Shown: positions 13,504 to 24,599 of the stretch, piece by piece
Layout: every line of letters begins with the position of its first letter
Position numbering within the stretch: the first letter of the stretch is position 1
Source of the DNA: Begonia masoniana
Taxonomy: Eukaryota > Streptophyta > Magnoliopsida > Cucurbitales > Begoniaceae
Assembly: GCA_022432975.1 (NCBI GenBank)
Contig: CM039502.1
Coordinates: 16,501,453-16,565,452, forward strand
Direction of reading: 5' to 3'
Length of the DNA: 64,000 bases
The notes under the pieces: model-generated
Told to the model about the DNA's origin: nothing
The model's database searches: none
Seen by the model: the letters and a program-made list of their open reading frames with translations, nothing else
Translations under genes and position numbers: made by a program

Positions 13504-14669
13504 ATTGAGGGATAGACTGGTTGGGGGAGCATACTCATGCCACGGATCTGGTACTTGATGAGGCGGTTTAACTGATGTCTGTTGGAGTGAAGGTGTAGTT
13601 GACAATGTCTCGTTTTGAATAGGTTAAGTTCTCATGACAGTAGTTGTTTCAATGTTTTGAAAATGTTTTGAGTTGTCTTTTCTGATAATAGTATTCTGCT
13701 GATGACGTCATGTTAGCACTTGCTGAATTTTTTTGGGTAATGCATTGGTTAGAATGGTATTTTAATGATTTCAGTAATGTAAGTAGATTCTTTTCTGTAG
13801 TTAGAGTCGTGTTGTATAGCAAGAAGTTGTGGGTATGTCGCTCTGTTCCCTATCGGTAGATGATGTCTATCGGTAGATGTCGAGTTATAGTTATGTCGTT
13901 TATCGGAAGATGTCTTTAGTAAAGTAATCGGATGATGTTTCAATAAGGTTATCGGAAGATGTCTTCAGTGGAAGCCATCGGATGATATAGAACGAAATTT
14001 GTCGTTTAGTGATCGGTATATGTAGCTTGTTTTATCAGAAGATGTTGTTCTGTTCCCTATCGGTAGATGAAGACTATCGGCAGATGTCGAGTCGTCGTTC
14101 TATTCACTATTGGTAGATGAAGACTATCGGCAGATGTCAAGTCGTCGTTCTATTCACTATCGGTAGATGATGTCTATCGGAAGATGTCGGGTTATAGTTA
14201 AGTTGACTATCGGAAGGTGTAGGTTTAAGTCCATCGGATGATGTCTCAGTAATCTCATCGGCAGATGCGTGCTGACATCATCGGTAAATGTAGGAGGCCT
14301 TTGTCGTTTAGTCACCGGAAGAAGCCTTCTATTTCCTGTTTCATTCTTTCCGTTGACTTTATTCATCGGCAGATGAATGTGACTTCTGTGACTTCTTAAG
14401 TATTTCACGATTTAAACCTCCATTTCTTTTTGGCCGATTAACTCTTAACATTCCGAACGATTATCCTAGCGATGTTTTTCACAGCTTTGCTTATCTCTTT
14501 TATTGTCCAAATGATTTCCGCTGCAAGTTTTAAATGTTTATTTATTTTTGGATTCTAACTTATGTCAAGAGTCGATTGTTGAAATTTTTTTTAAAATACG
14601 GATGAAATTTCTTAGTCATGTACGGGCTTTTGAGTAACGAGCCAGGTTCAGATAACTCGGGGTGTTACA
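13504..14669 (+). repeat. Distal half of the giant LTR with dispersed YCGGNNGATG motifs
   Basis: From about 13845 to 14380 the motif ATCGG(T/A/C)AGATG or ATCGGATGATG appears more than ten times at irregular spacing. The first ~170 bases (13504-13680) differ. Around 13515-13572 they resemble, in the same orientation, the leader next to the primer binding site at 20727-20800 (shared CATGCCACG and CGGTTTAACTGA). No gene seen. Confidence 0.6.
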
Positions 14670-16160
14670 TGAACAAAATACATCCACCGCTCGCATCCAC
14701 CGATCACAAAATGACAAAATTTACTACCCACATCTACCGCTCACATCCACCAATCACAAAACGACAAAATCTACTACTCGCATCTACCGATGACGTCAGC
14801 CGGATGACTCATGCATCCAACATCCCCCCCTCAGCAGTAACACTCGTCATCCACTGATAGACAACATCTATCGATAGATAGAAATACTCAACTTCCACCG
14901 ATAGACAACATCTACCGATAAACAGTAACACTCAACATCCACCGATAGACAACGTCTAACAATAGATAGAAATACTCAACTTCCACCGATAGAAAACATC
15001 TATCGGTGAACAGTAACACTCAACATCCACCGATAGACAGCATCTACCGGTGAACAGTAACACTCAACATCCACCGATAGACAACAGAACAGCGTATAAA
15101 CCATTTATACTCTAAACAAAGAACAACTCCAACTACTAAAAGGACTCGTAAATTTTACTGAAATCGTTCAAAACAATCTGACCCAATGAAATGCTTGAAA
15201 CCAGTAAGAATCACAGTTAAAACTAACAATGTATCATTTTTCGAAAAATTTCAAATATGTATCAGAAATACTAAATACTATCACTGTCATTAAAATTTTC
15301 AGAAAAGTTAAACTGATCAATGGGAAGTGGATCAGTTTTCCAAAGTATAAATCTTCTACAAGATTAAGGGGCAGATTAGTTCCCTTAATAGTTGATTTGA
15401 TCCTTCTGTACGATGGGAAGTGGATCAGTCTTCCCAAAGTATAAATCCTCTACTAGATTAAGAGGCGAATTAGTTCCCTTAATAGCTGATTTGATACAAT
15501 TTGTCCATGTCTCACCATGCCCTTACATGTAAATTCATTTTCGTTCTCATTCAATAAAACATGATGCATGACATACTGAAAAACATTCATAAACATACAT
15601 AACCCTACTGTTTTGTGATGTAGGCCCGAAAGCATACACATACTCTACTTACCTGGTCTCCTGGAAAAAGATCGGTTGCAAACTATTTCGGGTTTTGCTC
15701 AAACCTAAAACCGTAAACAGAGTATTAGTTAAGTCTTAGCTAAACTTCATTCTAAACTATCCAGAAATCTAAGGAAACTGGTTTGGGAGCTCTGTTCATA
15801 GTGCATTCTCGATTCACCTCAAAACTGAAACTACTCTCACTCACCGCATTCTCATAATGCACATTTACAATCCCCTCAATCCTCAGTAATCACAAATGTA
15901 GCAAGAAATCAAGGTAAAGCTCACCTTGGTTGAAGGAGAATCGGGTAGGAGAATTGCCGAGAGGAAAATCTGTTGAGCAAGCTGAATGCCAAATGAGGAA
16001 ATGAAATTATGGCAGCTAAAACCCTTAGCTAACACCTTTTATACACTAACCTTCATAAATTACACATTTGCCTCCAGTTAGTAAAACCTTAACCTATTTA
16101 AGCAACCAATCAAAATCACTTACTTTCTTTAAAAATAAAAACTTCATACTGGTTGCTACA
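14670..16160 (-). repeat. Proximal part of a Ty3 3' LTR
   Basis: On the minus strand it starts TGTAGCAACCAG at 16160, directly after the purine tract of the Ty3 element to its right. It has a TATAAAAGG promoter-like motif about 115 bases in. Toward its distal part (14880-15080) CATCCACCGATAGA and CATCTACCG units alternate with GTGAACAGTAACACTCAA. It resumes at 7118 after the insertion. Confidence 0.75.
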
Positions 16161-16176
16161 ATCTACCCTCCTTAAA
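16161..16176 (-). other. Polypurine tract of the minus-strand Ty3 element
   Basis: The complement of 16161-16176 reads TTAAGGAGGGTAGAT and immediately precedes the LTR start. This is the usual plus-strand primer position in Ty3 elements. Confidence 0.75.
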
Positions 16177-19100
16177 AGAATTTTGTCCTCAAAATTCAGT
16201 GCTTAAATAGTTCAGGATAACGGCTCATCATGTCCTGCTGGCGTTCCCAAGTTGCCTCCTCAACATTGTGGTTATGCCATAAGACTTTCACTAGTTGAAT
16301 CTTCTTGTTACGCAGCACCTTAGTTTCATAGTCCAGAATTTCCACTGGTTTCTCTTCATAGGTAAGAGTAAGATGAACTTAAATATTCTGCTGTTTTACA
16401 ATTTGAGATGGATCCCGCATACACTTCTTCAGCATAGAAACATGAAACACATTGTGAATTCCATCCATATTGGTTGGTAACTGTAACTGGTAAGCTGTCT
16501 TCCCAATCCTCTTCAAGATTGAGAAGGGTCCAATGTATCTGGGATTCAACTTGCCTCTCTTTCCAAATCTCACAACTCCTTTGACTGGTGATACCTTAAG
16601 AAAAACTTCATCACCTACTTCGAACTCCAATCCTCTACGTTTTCTATCGGCATAGCTTTTCTATCGGCTTTGAGCTGTTAAGATTCTCTGTCGGATGAGG
16701 GCAATCTTCTCCACTGTTTGCTGCATAATATCGGGACCAAGGAAACGTGTTTCACCAATTTCATCCTAATACAAAGGAGATCTACATTTTCGTCCATACA
16801 ATGCTTCATACGGTGTCATTCCTATTGTGGCCTAACAACTGTTATTATAAGAAAATTCCACCAATGATAAGTATTTACTCCAAGAACCCTAGAAATCTAA
16901 TGTGCATGCACGAAGCATATCCTCTAATGTTTGGATGGTTCTTTCCGACTGTCCATCTGTTTGAGGGTGAAAAGCTGTGCTAAAATTGAGATGTGTTCCC
17001 ATAGCCTTGTGCAAATTCTTCCAAAACTTAGATGTAAATCTAGAATCCCGATCTGAAATTATAGTGCTTGGAACTCCATGCAGTCTAACAATCTCATGCA
17101 CATACAACTCAGCGAGTTGATCCATCGAGTATGTCATCTTCATTGGCAGGAAATGAGCAGATTTGGTTAAACGATCTACTATCACCCAAATTGCATCATG
17201 TCCCCTTACTGTCCTAGGCAATCCTATAACAAAATCTATCGTTATTTGTTCTCATTTCCATTCGAGAACTGGTAAGGGTTGTAATGTTCCTGCAGGTCTC
17301 TGATGTTCAGCTTTAATCCGTTGGCAAACTAGACACGATCCTACATACTCTGCCACACTTCTTTTCATATTTGGCCACCAATAATATTGTCTAAGGTCTC
17401 TGTACATTTTTGTACTTCCATGATGGACAGAAAATCTAGAGGAATGAGCCTCAGAAAGGATTTCATTTCGTAGTTCAACATTAGCTGGAACAAACCATCT
17501 ATTCCGAAACTTAAGAATTCCATCAACAGAATAGTTGAAATCCGACTTATCTGAAGAATCCATGCATAACTTATACTTACTGCATTCAAAATCATTTGTT
17601 TGTACTTCCTTTATCCTTTCCAAAATTGTAGGCTTCAAAGATATGGCTGAAAGCATAGCTGACACACTGGACACAGCTTCAAGGTTAAATCTTTGGAATT
17701 CTGACTCTAAGGCTAACGACATGTCAAGAATCAATGCAGAGGTTGATGTGGTCACCCTACTCAAAGAATCAGCCACAACATTCGCCTTGCCGGGGTGGTA
17801 CTTGATCTCAAAATCATAATCCTTGACAAATTCCAACCATCAACGTTGCCTCATATTTAATTCTTTCTGTGTCAAAATATATTTCAGACTTTTATGGTCT
17901 GAGAATATTTCACAAGATTGTCCATACAAGTAATGTCTCCAAATTTTTAATGCAAATACTACCGCAACTAATTCTAAGTCATGTGTAGGGTAATTCTTCT
18001 CATGTGTCTTCAACTATCTAGAGGCATAAGCTATTACTTTTCCATTCTGCATCAACACACAGCTAAGTCCCACCTTGGAAGCATCACAATAAATGCTAAA
18101 TTTACCATTCTCAACGGGAAGTGTTAATATTGGAGCATTGGTCAACTTCTGTTTCAAAGTCTGGAAACTGGATTCACATTCTTCTGTCCATGAATACTTA
18201 ATGTTTTTCCTTGTTAACTGAGTGAGAGGTGTTGCAATCTTTGAGAATCCCTCAATAAACTTCCTATAATATCCAGCTAATCCATGGAAACTCCGAATAT
18301 CTGTAGCATTCTTCGGTTGGGGCCACTCCTTAACTGCTTGAACCTTGGATGGATCGACAGATATTCCATCTACAGAGATCACGTGACCCAAAAAGTGAAC
18401 TCTGTCCAACCAAAACTCATACTTGGAAAACTTGGCATAAAGTTGGTGTTGTCTTAATACTCCTAACACCAAACTCAAATGCCTTGCATACTCATCCTTA
18501 GTACGTGAGTAGATCAAGATATCATCTATAAATACTATGACAAACTTATCTAAATAATCGTGGAACACTCTATTCATAAGATCCATGAAGGCTGCTGGTG
18601 CATTCGTCAATCCAAAGGACATAACCAAAAACTCATAATGTCCATACCTTGTGCGAAAGGCAGTCTTTGGGATATCTTCAGATTTAACTTTCAATTGGTA
18701 ATAACCAGACCTTAGGTCAATCTTAGAGAAAACACGCGCACCATTAAGCTGATCGAACAGATCATCAATCCTTGGCAATGGATACTTGTTCTTGATAGTT
18801 AACTTGTTCAATTCCTGATAATCAACGCACATACGCATTGATCCATCTTTCTTCTTAACAAACAGAACCGGTGCACCCCACGATGAAAAGCTTAGGCGTA
18901 TGAACCATTTTTTCAATAGTTCCTTCAACTGTTTCTTTAATTCCTTAAGCTCCGTAGGTGCTAATCTATAGGGATTCTTAGATACAGGCTCGATGCCGGG
19001 GTAAACATCTACAACAAATTCAATTTCCCTATCTGGCGGTAAACCAGGAAGGTCATCTAGAAATACTTCTGGGAAGTCTTGGACAACTAAAACATTTTTG

Positions 19101-20654
19101 GGACTTGCTTTTCCTACTAGTTGTGTGTCTAAAATGCTGAACAAAAAACAAAAATATTCCCCGCATGGAGAAGGTCTAGCGTTGATAGAAGTCATAACAG
19201 ACATTCCCTTACTCATTTTCAAAGCTTGAAAGGTAAAACTAACTACTCCAGTCCTACAATCGATGGTGGCATAATGCTTAAACAACCAGTCCATACCTAG
19301 GATTACATCAAATCTCATTATGTCCATAATAATGAGATCAGCGGGTAGGTTCATGTTTCCTACGAACACAATACTATTTAGCATCACTTGGTTAGAGTGC
19401 ATACGTTATCAGAGGGTAACGCGACATTAAACACATGTTCAGTTGGCGAAGACTGTACATCTAACTTAACTGCAAACGTAGACGCTACAAAAGAATGTGT
19501 TGCACCAGAATCTATTAAAGTGAAAGCAGGCATAGAGTTGATCAATATGGTACCTGACACTACCGCGGGCTGGTCTTCATCACCCGACTCCATCATGGAG
19601 AATATCCTTGGCTTTATTTTAGCAGGGCCACTCTTTAAAGCTGGGCAATCTCTGTTAATATGACCGACCTTGTTACAATTGAAGCACCGAGTGACTCTGG
19701 GCTTTGGGCAATCCCTGAACATGTGTCCAACTTCTTCATAGTTGAAACACTTTCCCGACCCAAATCTACACTCTCCCAGGTGACTCTTCAAACATACTGG
19801 GCATTGGGGAAACTTCCTAACATTCTGTACTTTCTTTCCTGCTCCTTGACTACTCTGGCCTACACTGGACCTCTTCATCCCACTCTGTTGGTGTGGCTGA
19901 TTAAACTTTCGTGGAACTTCTTTTGGTCCAGTACACTTAATTTCCGCTTCTTCCACCTCAAATGTCGTGGACACAACTTCACTGTAAGACAAACCTTTAA
20001 TACCAGAGAACTTGACTCCTCTGCAAATTTCTGGCTTCAGTCCATGCAAAAATTGAAACACTTTATCCTCATCCCTTCGTGCAAGGTGTCCAGCAAACCT
20101 TAACAGGAACTCAAATTGCCTGCTGTACTCAGACACAGATCCTGTCAGCTTCAGCTGCAGAAACTCCACTTTCTTCGCAGCCTGGACAGTATTGCTAAAG
20201 TACTTCTCATAGAAAACTTTCTTGAATTGTGCCCAGGGCATCGTCAAAACATCATTGGCGGTCCCCATCGTTTCCCACCAAAGTTGAGCATCGCCAGCCA
20301 AATGAAATGTTACCAAAGTGACTTTGTCTTCTTCTCCAATATTGGCATATCTAAACATGCTCTCTATCTTCTTGAGCCACTCCTCTGCAATAATCGGATT
20401 AGTTGATTTCCCATCAAATGTGGGCGGTTGCAACCTCCGGAATCTGTCTCCAGAATGCTCATTGCTAGAACTCGAGTTGGTATTTCCTTGTACTTCTCAG
20501 TTCAACAATACTCCCAACTGATCGGACTGCTGACGAACCAAATCGGTCTGCTGACGCACCAAATCCGTCAGCTGCCTAATTACACTAGGATCCTCCTCAC
20601 GTCTCAAATTTGGCACCTCTCTCGGTACTCTTGGTCTTCCTGGTCGTCTAGCCA
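16177..20654 (-). pseudogene. Ty3 chromodomain-type gag-pol remnant
   Basis: Gag starts at ATG 20654 (MARRPGRPRVPRE). The gag domain runs through 20433-19700 (DGKSTNP, LWWETM). Two zinc knuckles follow: CFNYEEVGHMFRDC, where the second Cys is Tyr, and an intact CFNCNKVGHINRDC. The protease IDSGATHSF is at about 19500. A frameshift lies near 19390. RT-RNase H at 19402-18014 carries FIDDILIYS. Integrase is at 17836-16889 ([30 protein letters not shown]). The tail at 16630-16200 ends in a chromodomain-like segment (VKVLWHNHNVEEATWERQQ). In-frame stops at about 18014, 17838, 17252 and 16889 replace Gln, Arg, Trp and Gln. This is a Tekay/Del-like chromovirus, inactive. Confidence 0.88.
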
Positions 20655-20795
20655 TTTTGCTATATTCCTGGACAAGGTTAATTACTCTCATAAATATCTA
20701 ATAACTAAAGTTAACATAAACACTTACAGTTGTTGGAGTACTTCCATGCCACGATCGGCACTGATGAGTAATCTTTTGAACGGTTTAACTGAATG

Positions 20796-20807
20796 TCTCT
20801 GATACCA
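20796..20807 (-). other. Primer binding site next to the 5S-containing LTR
   Basis: The complement reads TGGTATCAGAGA, eleven of twelve bases matching the usual Met-tRNA site. It starts two bases inside the LTR terminus at 20810 and faces the gag at 20654. Confidence 0.8.
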
Positions 20808-20809
20808 TT

Positions 20810-21076
20810 TGTAACGACCCCTTTTCCCAGCAAGATATTGTCCGCTCTGGGGATTGGGCTGCAGCCCAATATCCTCTCCTCACAGCTTTGTTTGGCGAGG
20901 ACTTCCCAGTCGGTCACCCAACCTGGTACTACTCTCCCCGAAGCACTTTTAACTTCAGAGTTCTTATGGGATCCGTTGCCAATCATGCTCCAAAACGCGT
21001 CTTACTATCTTGGGAAGGTCTCTTTACATATGTTTCATTTCCACATACTTCCCCAAGCAATGTGGGATTATGACAT
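20810..21076 (-). repeat. 267-bp LTR with 5S rRNA-like domain (Cassandra type)
   Basis: On the minus strand it starts TGTCATAATCCCACATTG (21076) and ends GGGGTCGTTACA (20810). Positions 20974-20896 read GGATCCCATAAGAACTC, then AAGTTAAAAGTGCTT, GAGAGTAGTACCAGG, TTGGGTGACC and GGGAAGTCCTCG. That is the order and wording of the 3' two thirds of plant 5S rRNA, including the internal pol III A and C box region. Cassandra TRIM elements are known to carry a 5S-derived promoter in LTRs of this size. Here the LTR is followed not by a short TRIM interior but by the Ty3 gag leader. Confidence 0.8.
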
Positions 21077-24000
21077 CTGGGATTGCCCAATGCCTGACAC
21101 GAGACCAAATCAGGCCGTACCAAGAGTTTTTGTAATGATGGAGGATGATGATGATACCGCTCAGCACACAGCAATTACAAGTACAATTTCAATATGTGAT
21201 GCACCTGCTTATACCTTGTGAGACACAGGGGCCACACATTCGTTTGTGGCAATGGACTTCGTAGTTAGATAGAAGTTTTGTTGTACGCCGTCAGATCAGC
21301 CCTACAGCATTATGCTACCGTCCAGAGTGTTTATGCACTCCGAGCAGATTGTACGGGGTGATATAGTGTCAGTAGGAGACCAGAAGTTGTATGCCAACCT
21401 TATCGTCATCGGTATGAAAGGATACGATGTCATTCTGGGGATGGACTGGCTGTTTAGACATCACGCCACCATTAACTGCAGGTCCGGGCTAATATCGTTT
21501 AAGCGCCCGAACGAGGTAGAGTTCTCCTATCAGGCAATACCAAAGAAACACCGTATGCCTGTTATATCTTCCTTGAAAGTTCAACAGCTGATGAGGTCAG
21601 GATGCATCGGATTTCTGGCCCACGTAGTAGATGTTCAAAGGCAAAGTGGGGTGGAACTTCAAAATATTCCGGTAGTTTGAGACTTCTCAGAGGTTTTCTT
21701 AGATGACTTACCGGATTGCCACCTGATCGTGAAATCGAGTTTGAAATTGACGTATATCCTGGTGCTGAACCGATATCGAAGAATCCGTACCGTATGGCAC
21801 CAATCGAGCTAAGAGAGTTGAAGGCTCAGCTAAAGGAATTGGTGGACAAGGGCTTTGTGCGCCCTAGCTTCTCTCCGTGGGGTGCTCCAGTCCTATTTGT
21901 TAAGAAGAAGGATGGGTCCCTACGCATGTGCATTGATTACCGTGAGCTGAACAAATTGACCATCAAAAATAGGTACCCGTTGTCGAAGATCGACGATTTA
22001 TTTGACCAACTACAAGGGGCTCGGGTATTTTCAAAGATTGACTTGCGCTCCGGTTATTACCAGTTGAAGGTCAAGGCTGATGATATTCAAAAGACCACTT
22101 TCAAGACCCGGTACGGACACTATGAGTTCTTGGTAATGTCTTTTAGATTGACTAATACGCCGACGGCATTCATGGACTTGATGAACAGGATATTTCAAGA
22201 TTTTTTGGATAAATTTGTAATCGTCTTCATCAACGACATCCTGGTTGACTCCAGAAGTGAGGCCGAGCACGAGGAGCACCTGGAGATTGTGCTATCGACT
22301 CTGAAACAGCACCAGTTGTATGCCAAACTGTCGAAGTGCGAATTCTGGTTGAGCAGGATTAACTTCCTAGGCCATGTGGTGTCAGCAGAAGGAGTTCCGT
22401 GGATCTAGCCAAGATTCTGGCAGTGAAGGAATGACCGAGACCGAGAAATGCCAGTTAGGTAAGGAGTTTTATCGGGTTAGCTGATTATTACAGAAAGTTC
22501 ATCAAGGGATTTTCTGTAATAGCGAAGCCTATAACCAGCTTAACGAGGAAAGACATCAAATTCAAGTGGTCTGAAGCTTGTGAGATGAGTTTTCAGGCAC
22601 TTAAGCAGAAATTAACCACTGCTCCTCTGTTAGTATTGCCAGTTGAAGACGGCAAATTCAGCGTATACTGTGATGCGTCCAAGGTTGGCTTGTGATGTGT
22701 ATTAATGCAAGAAGGGAAAGTGGTAGCACACGCATCCAGACAATTGAAGAACCATGAACAAAACTATCCTACACATGACCTCGAGCTAGCAGGCAGTTGT
22801 ATTTGCGCTGAAAGTATGAAGACACCACTTGTACGGACAATCATGTGAGGTGTTTTCTGATCACAAAAGCCGGAAGTACATATTTACCCAGAAAGAGTTA
22901 AACACGAGACAAAGACGGTGGTTAGAATTTGTGAAAGATTACAATGTTGAGATTAAATACCACCCTGGTAAAGCTAATGTGGTAGCTGATGCACTGAGCA
23001 GGATGCCAGCTACTAGGCAACCGGCTATGTTGGCCGTATCAATTCCTTTGAGGACAGAGATACAGAAGTTCGATATGGAGATAGTTTCTGGGCTATCGGC
23101 TATACTAGCAGACTTGACACTATGGCCCACCATCTTGGACCAAATTAAGGAAGCCCAGAAGACCAATTCAAAGGAGATAGCTGATATTGTGAGCAAGTTA
23201 CCTATGGCCTCTTCCGATTTCAATTATTCAGGAGATGGTATTCTGAAGTTCAAAGACAGGTGGTATGTTCCAAGAGACGAAGAGCTACGAAAGAATATCT
23301 TGTCGGAAGCTCACTCATCTTCTTTCTCTGTGCATCCTGGAAGCACAAAGATGTATCAGGACTTGAAACTTCATTTCTAGTGGCCAAGTATGAAGAATGA
23401 AGTAGCCAAATACGTGGAGTCTTGCATGATATGTCAACAAGTCAAGGCTGAACATCAACGACCAGGTGGGACACTTCAGCCTCTCCCGATCCCCGAATGG
23501 AAATGGGAGAACATAACGATGGATTTTGTTGTTGGCCTTCCAAGGACAGCTAAGGGCCATAATAGCATTTGGGTCATAGTGGACGGATTGACGAAGTCGG
23601 CCCATTTTCTACCTGTGAAGACGACGTACTCCATGGATCAGTACGCAGAGTTGTATATTAGTGAGATTATTAAGCTGCATGGGATTCCGGTGTCGATCGT
23701 CTCAAACCGAGATCCCAGATTCACTTCCAGGTTTTGGAAAAGCTTGCAGAGCTCCTTGGGCACCAAGTTAGATTTCAGCACTGCATTTCATCCACAGACG
23801 GACGGAAAATTTGAGAGGATGATTCAAATACTGGAAGATATGTTAAAATCGTGCGTATTGGAATTTCATGCTCCTTGGAGTAGATATTTGCCACTCGTGG
23901 AGTTTGCTTACAACAATAGCTACCAGGCTACAATTGGCATGACTCCTTATGAAGCTCTTTACGACAGAAAGTGTAGATCCCCATTGTGTTGGGATGAGGT

Positions 24001-24559
24001 CGGAGAAGCCAAGCTTATCGGCCCTGAGATATTACAACAGATATCCGAGGTGATAGCTGCTATCAAACATCGAATAAAAATTGCTCCGAGTCGACAGAAG
24101 AGTTATGCGGACCATAGAAGAAGAGACTTAGAGTTCGCTGAGGGCAATGAAGTATTCTTGAAAGTGTCGCCTTTCAAGGGCGTAATGAGATTCGGTAAGA
24201 AAGGAAAGCTCAGCCCGCGGTTCATTGGCCCTTTTCCCATTTTGAAGCGTGTGGGAAGTATAGCCTACAAACTGTAGTTGCCAGCGTCAATGGATGGAGT
24301 TCACAATGTTTTTCATGTTTCGATGCTGAGGAAATGTGTACGAGATCCAACCCAGATCGTGGAACATGTGGACTTTGATATCATGTCGACGCTGACATAT
24401 GAAGAAAGGCCCATACAGATATTGGATACTTCACTCAAGTTATTGCGCAACAAGGTAGTCCCATTGGTGAAAGTTTTGTGGCGCAATCATAACGTGGAGG
24501 AAGCCACATGGGAAAGACAACAAGATGTTAGGGCCCAATATCCGGACCTCTTTGCTTAG
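21077..24559 (+). pseudogene. Ty3 chromodomain-type pol remnant, plus strand
   Basis: Reads from the gag zinc-knuckle end (WDCPMP at 21082) through protease (DTGATHSFVA near 21222), RT (21716-22408; the active site is FINDILVDS, so the second catalytic Asp doublet is ND instead of DD), RNase H (22700-22990) and integrase (23390-23830, FHPQTDGK). It ends in a chromodomain-like tail (KVLWRNHNVEEATWERQQ), stopping at 24559. Stops replace Arg (21678), Trp (23378) and Gln (24275), and a frameshift lies near 22400. The gag N-terminus and 5' LTR are absent because the element is cut at 21076 by the 5S-type LTR. It is clearly dead. Confidence 0.88.
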
Positions 24560-24584
24560 GCAAATTTTGGGGACAACATTTCTA

Positions 24585-24599
24585 TTAAGGTGGGTGGAA
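24585..24599 (+). other. Polypurine tract
   Basis: TTAAGGTGGGTGGAA directly before the LTR start TGTAACACCC at 24600. Confidence 0.75.

Larger units (their letters stand above)
7119..14669 (+). mobile_element. Giant solo LTR (Ty3 type), itself interrupted, with TGAAC target duplication
   Basis: Starts TGTAGCACCCGG and ends CTCGGGGTGTTACA, and is flanked by an identical 5-bp TGAAC on both sides (7114-7118 and 14670-14674). The start and the 7660-7740 segment match the LTR at 14670-16160 in reverse, so it belongs to the same family as its host. Its middle (about 8270-13503) is a differently oriented LTR fragment plus two perfect minisatellites. No gag or pol domain is present between the termini except a possible leader-like piece at 13504-13680. 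Confidence 0.65.

Noticed and set aside
20896..20974. Functional 5S rRNA gene
   Set aside because: Only part of the gene is clear, with several changes, and it lies inside LTR termini next to a primer binding site; it is an LTR-borne 5S-derived domain.
20711..20986. 91-residue minus-strand open frame across the 5S-type LTR
   Set aside because: Spans LTR, primer binding site and leader; no domain; incidental.
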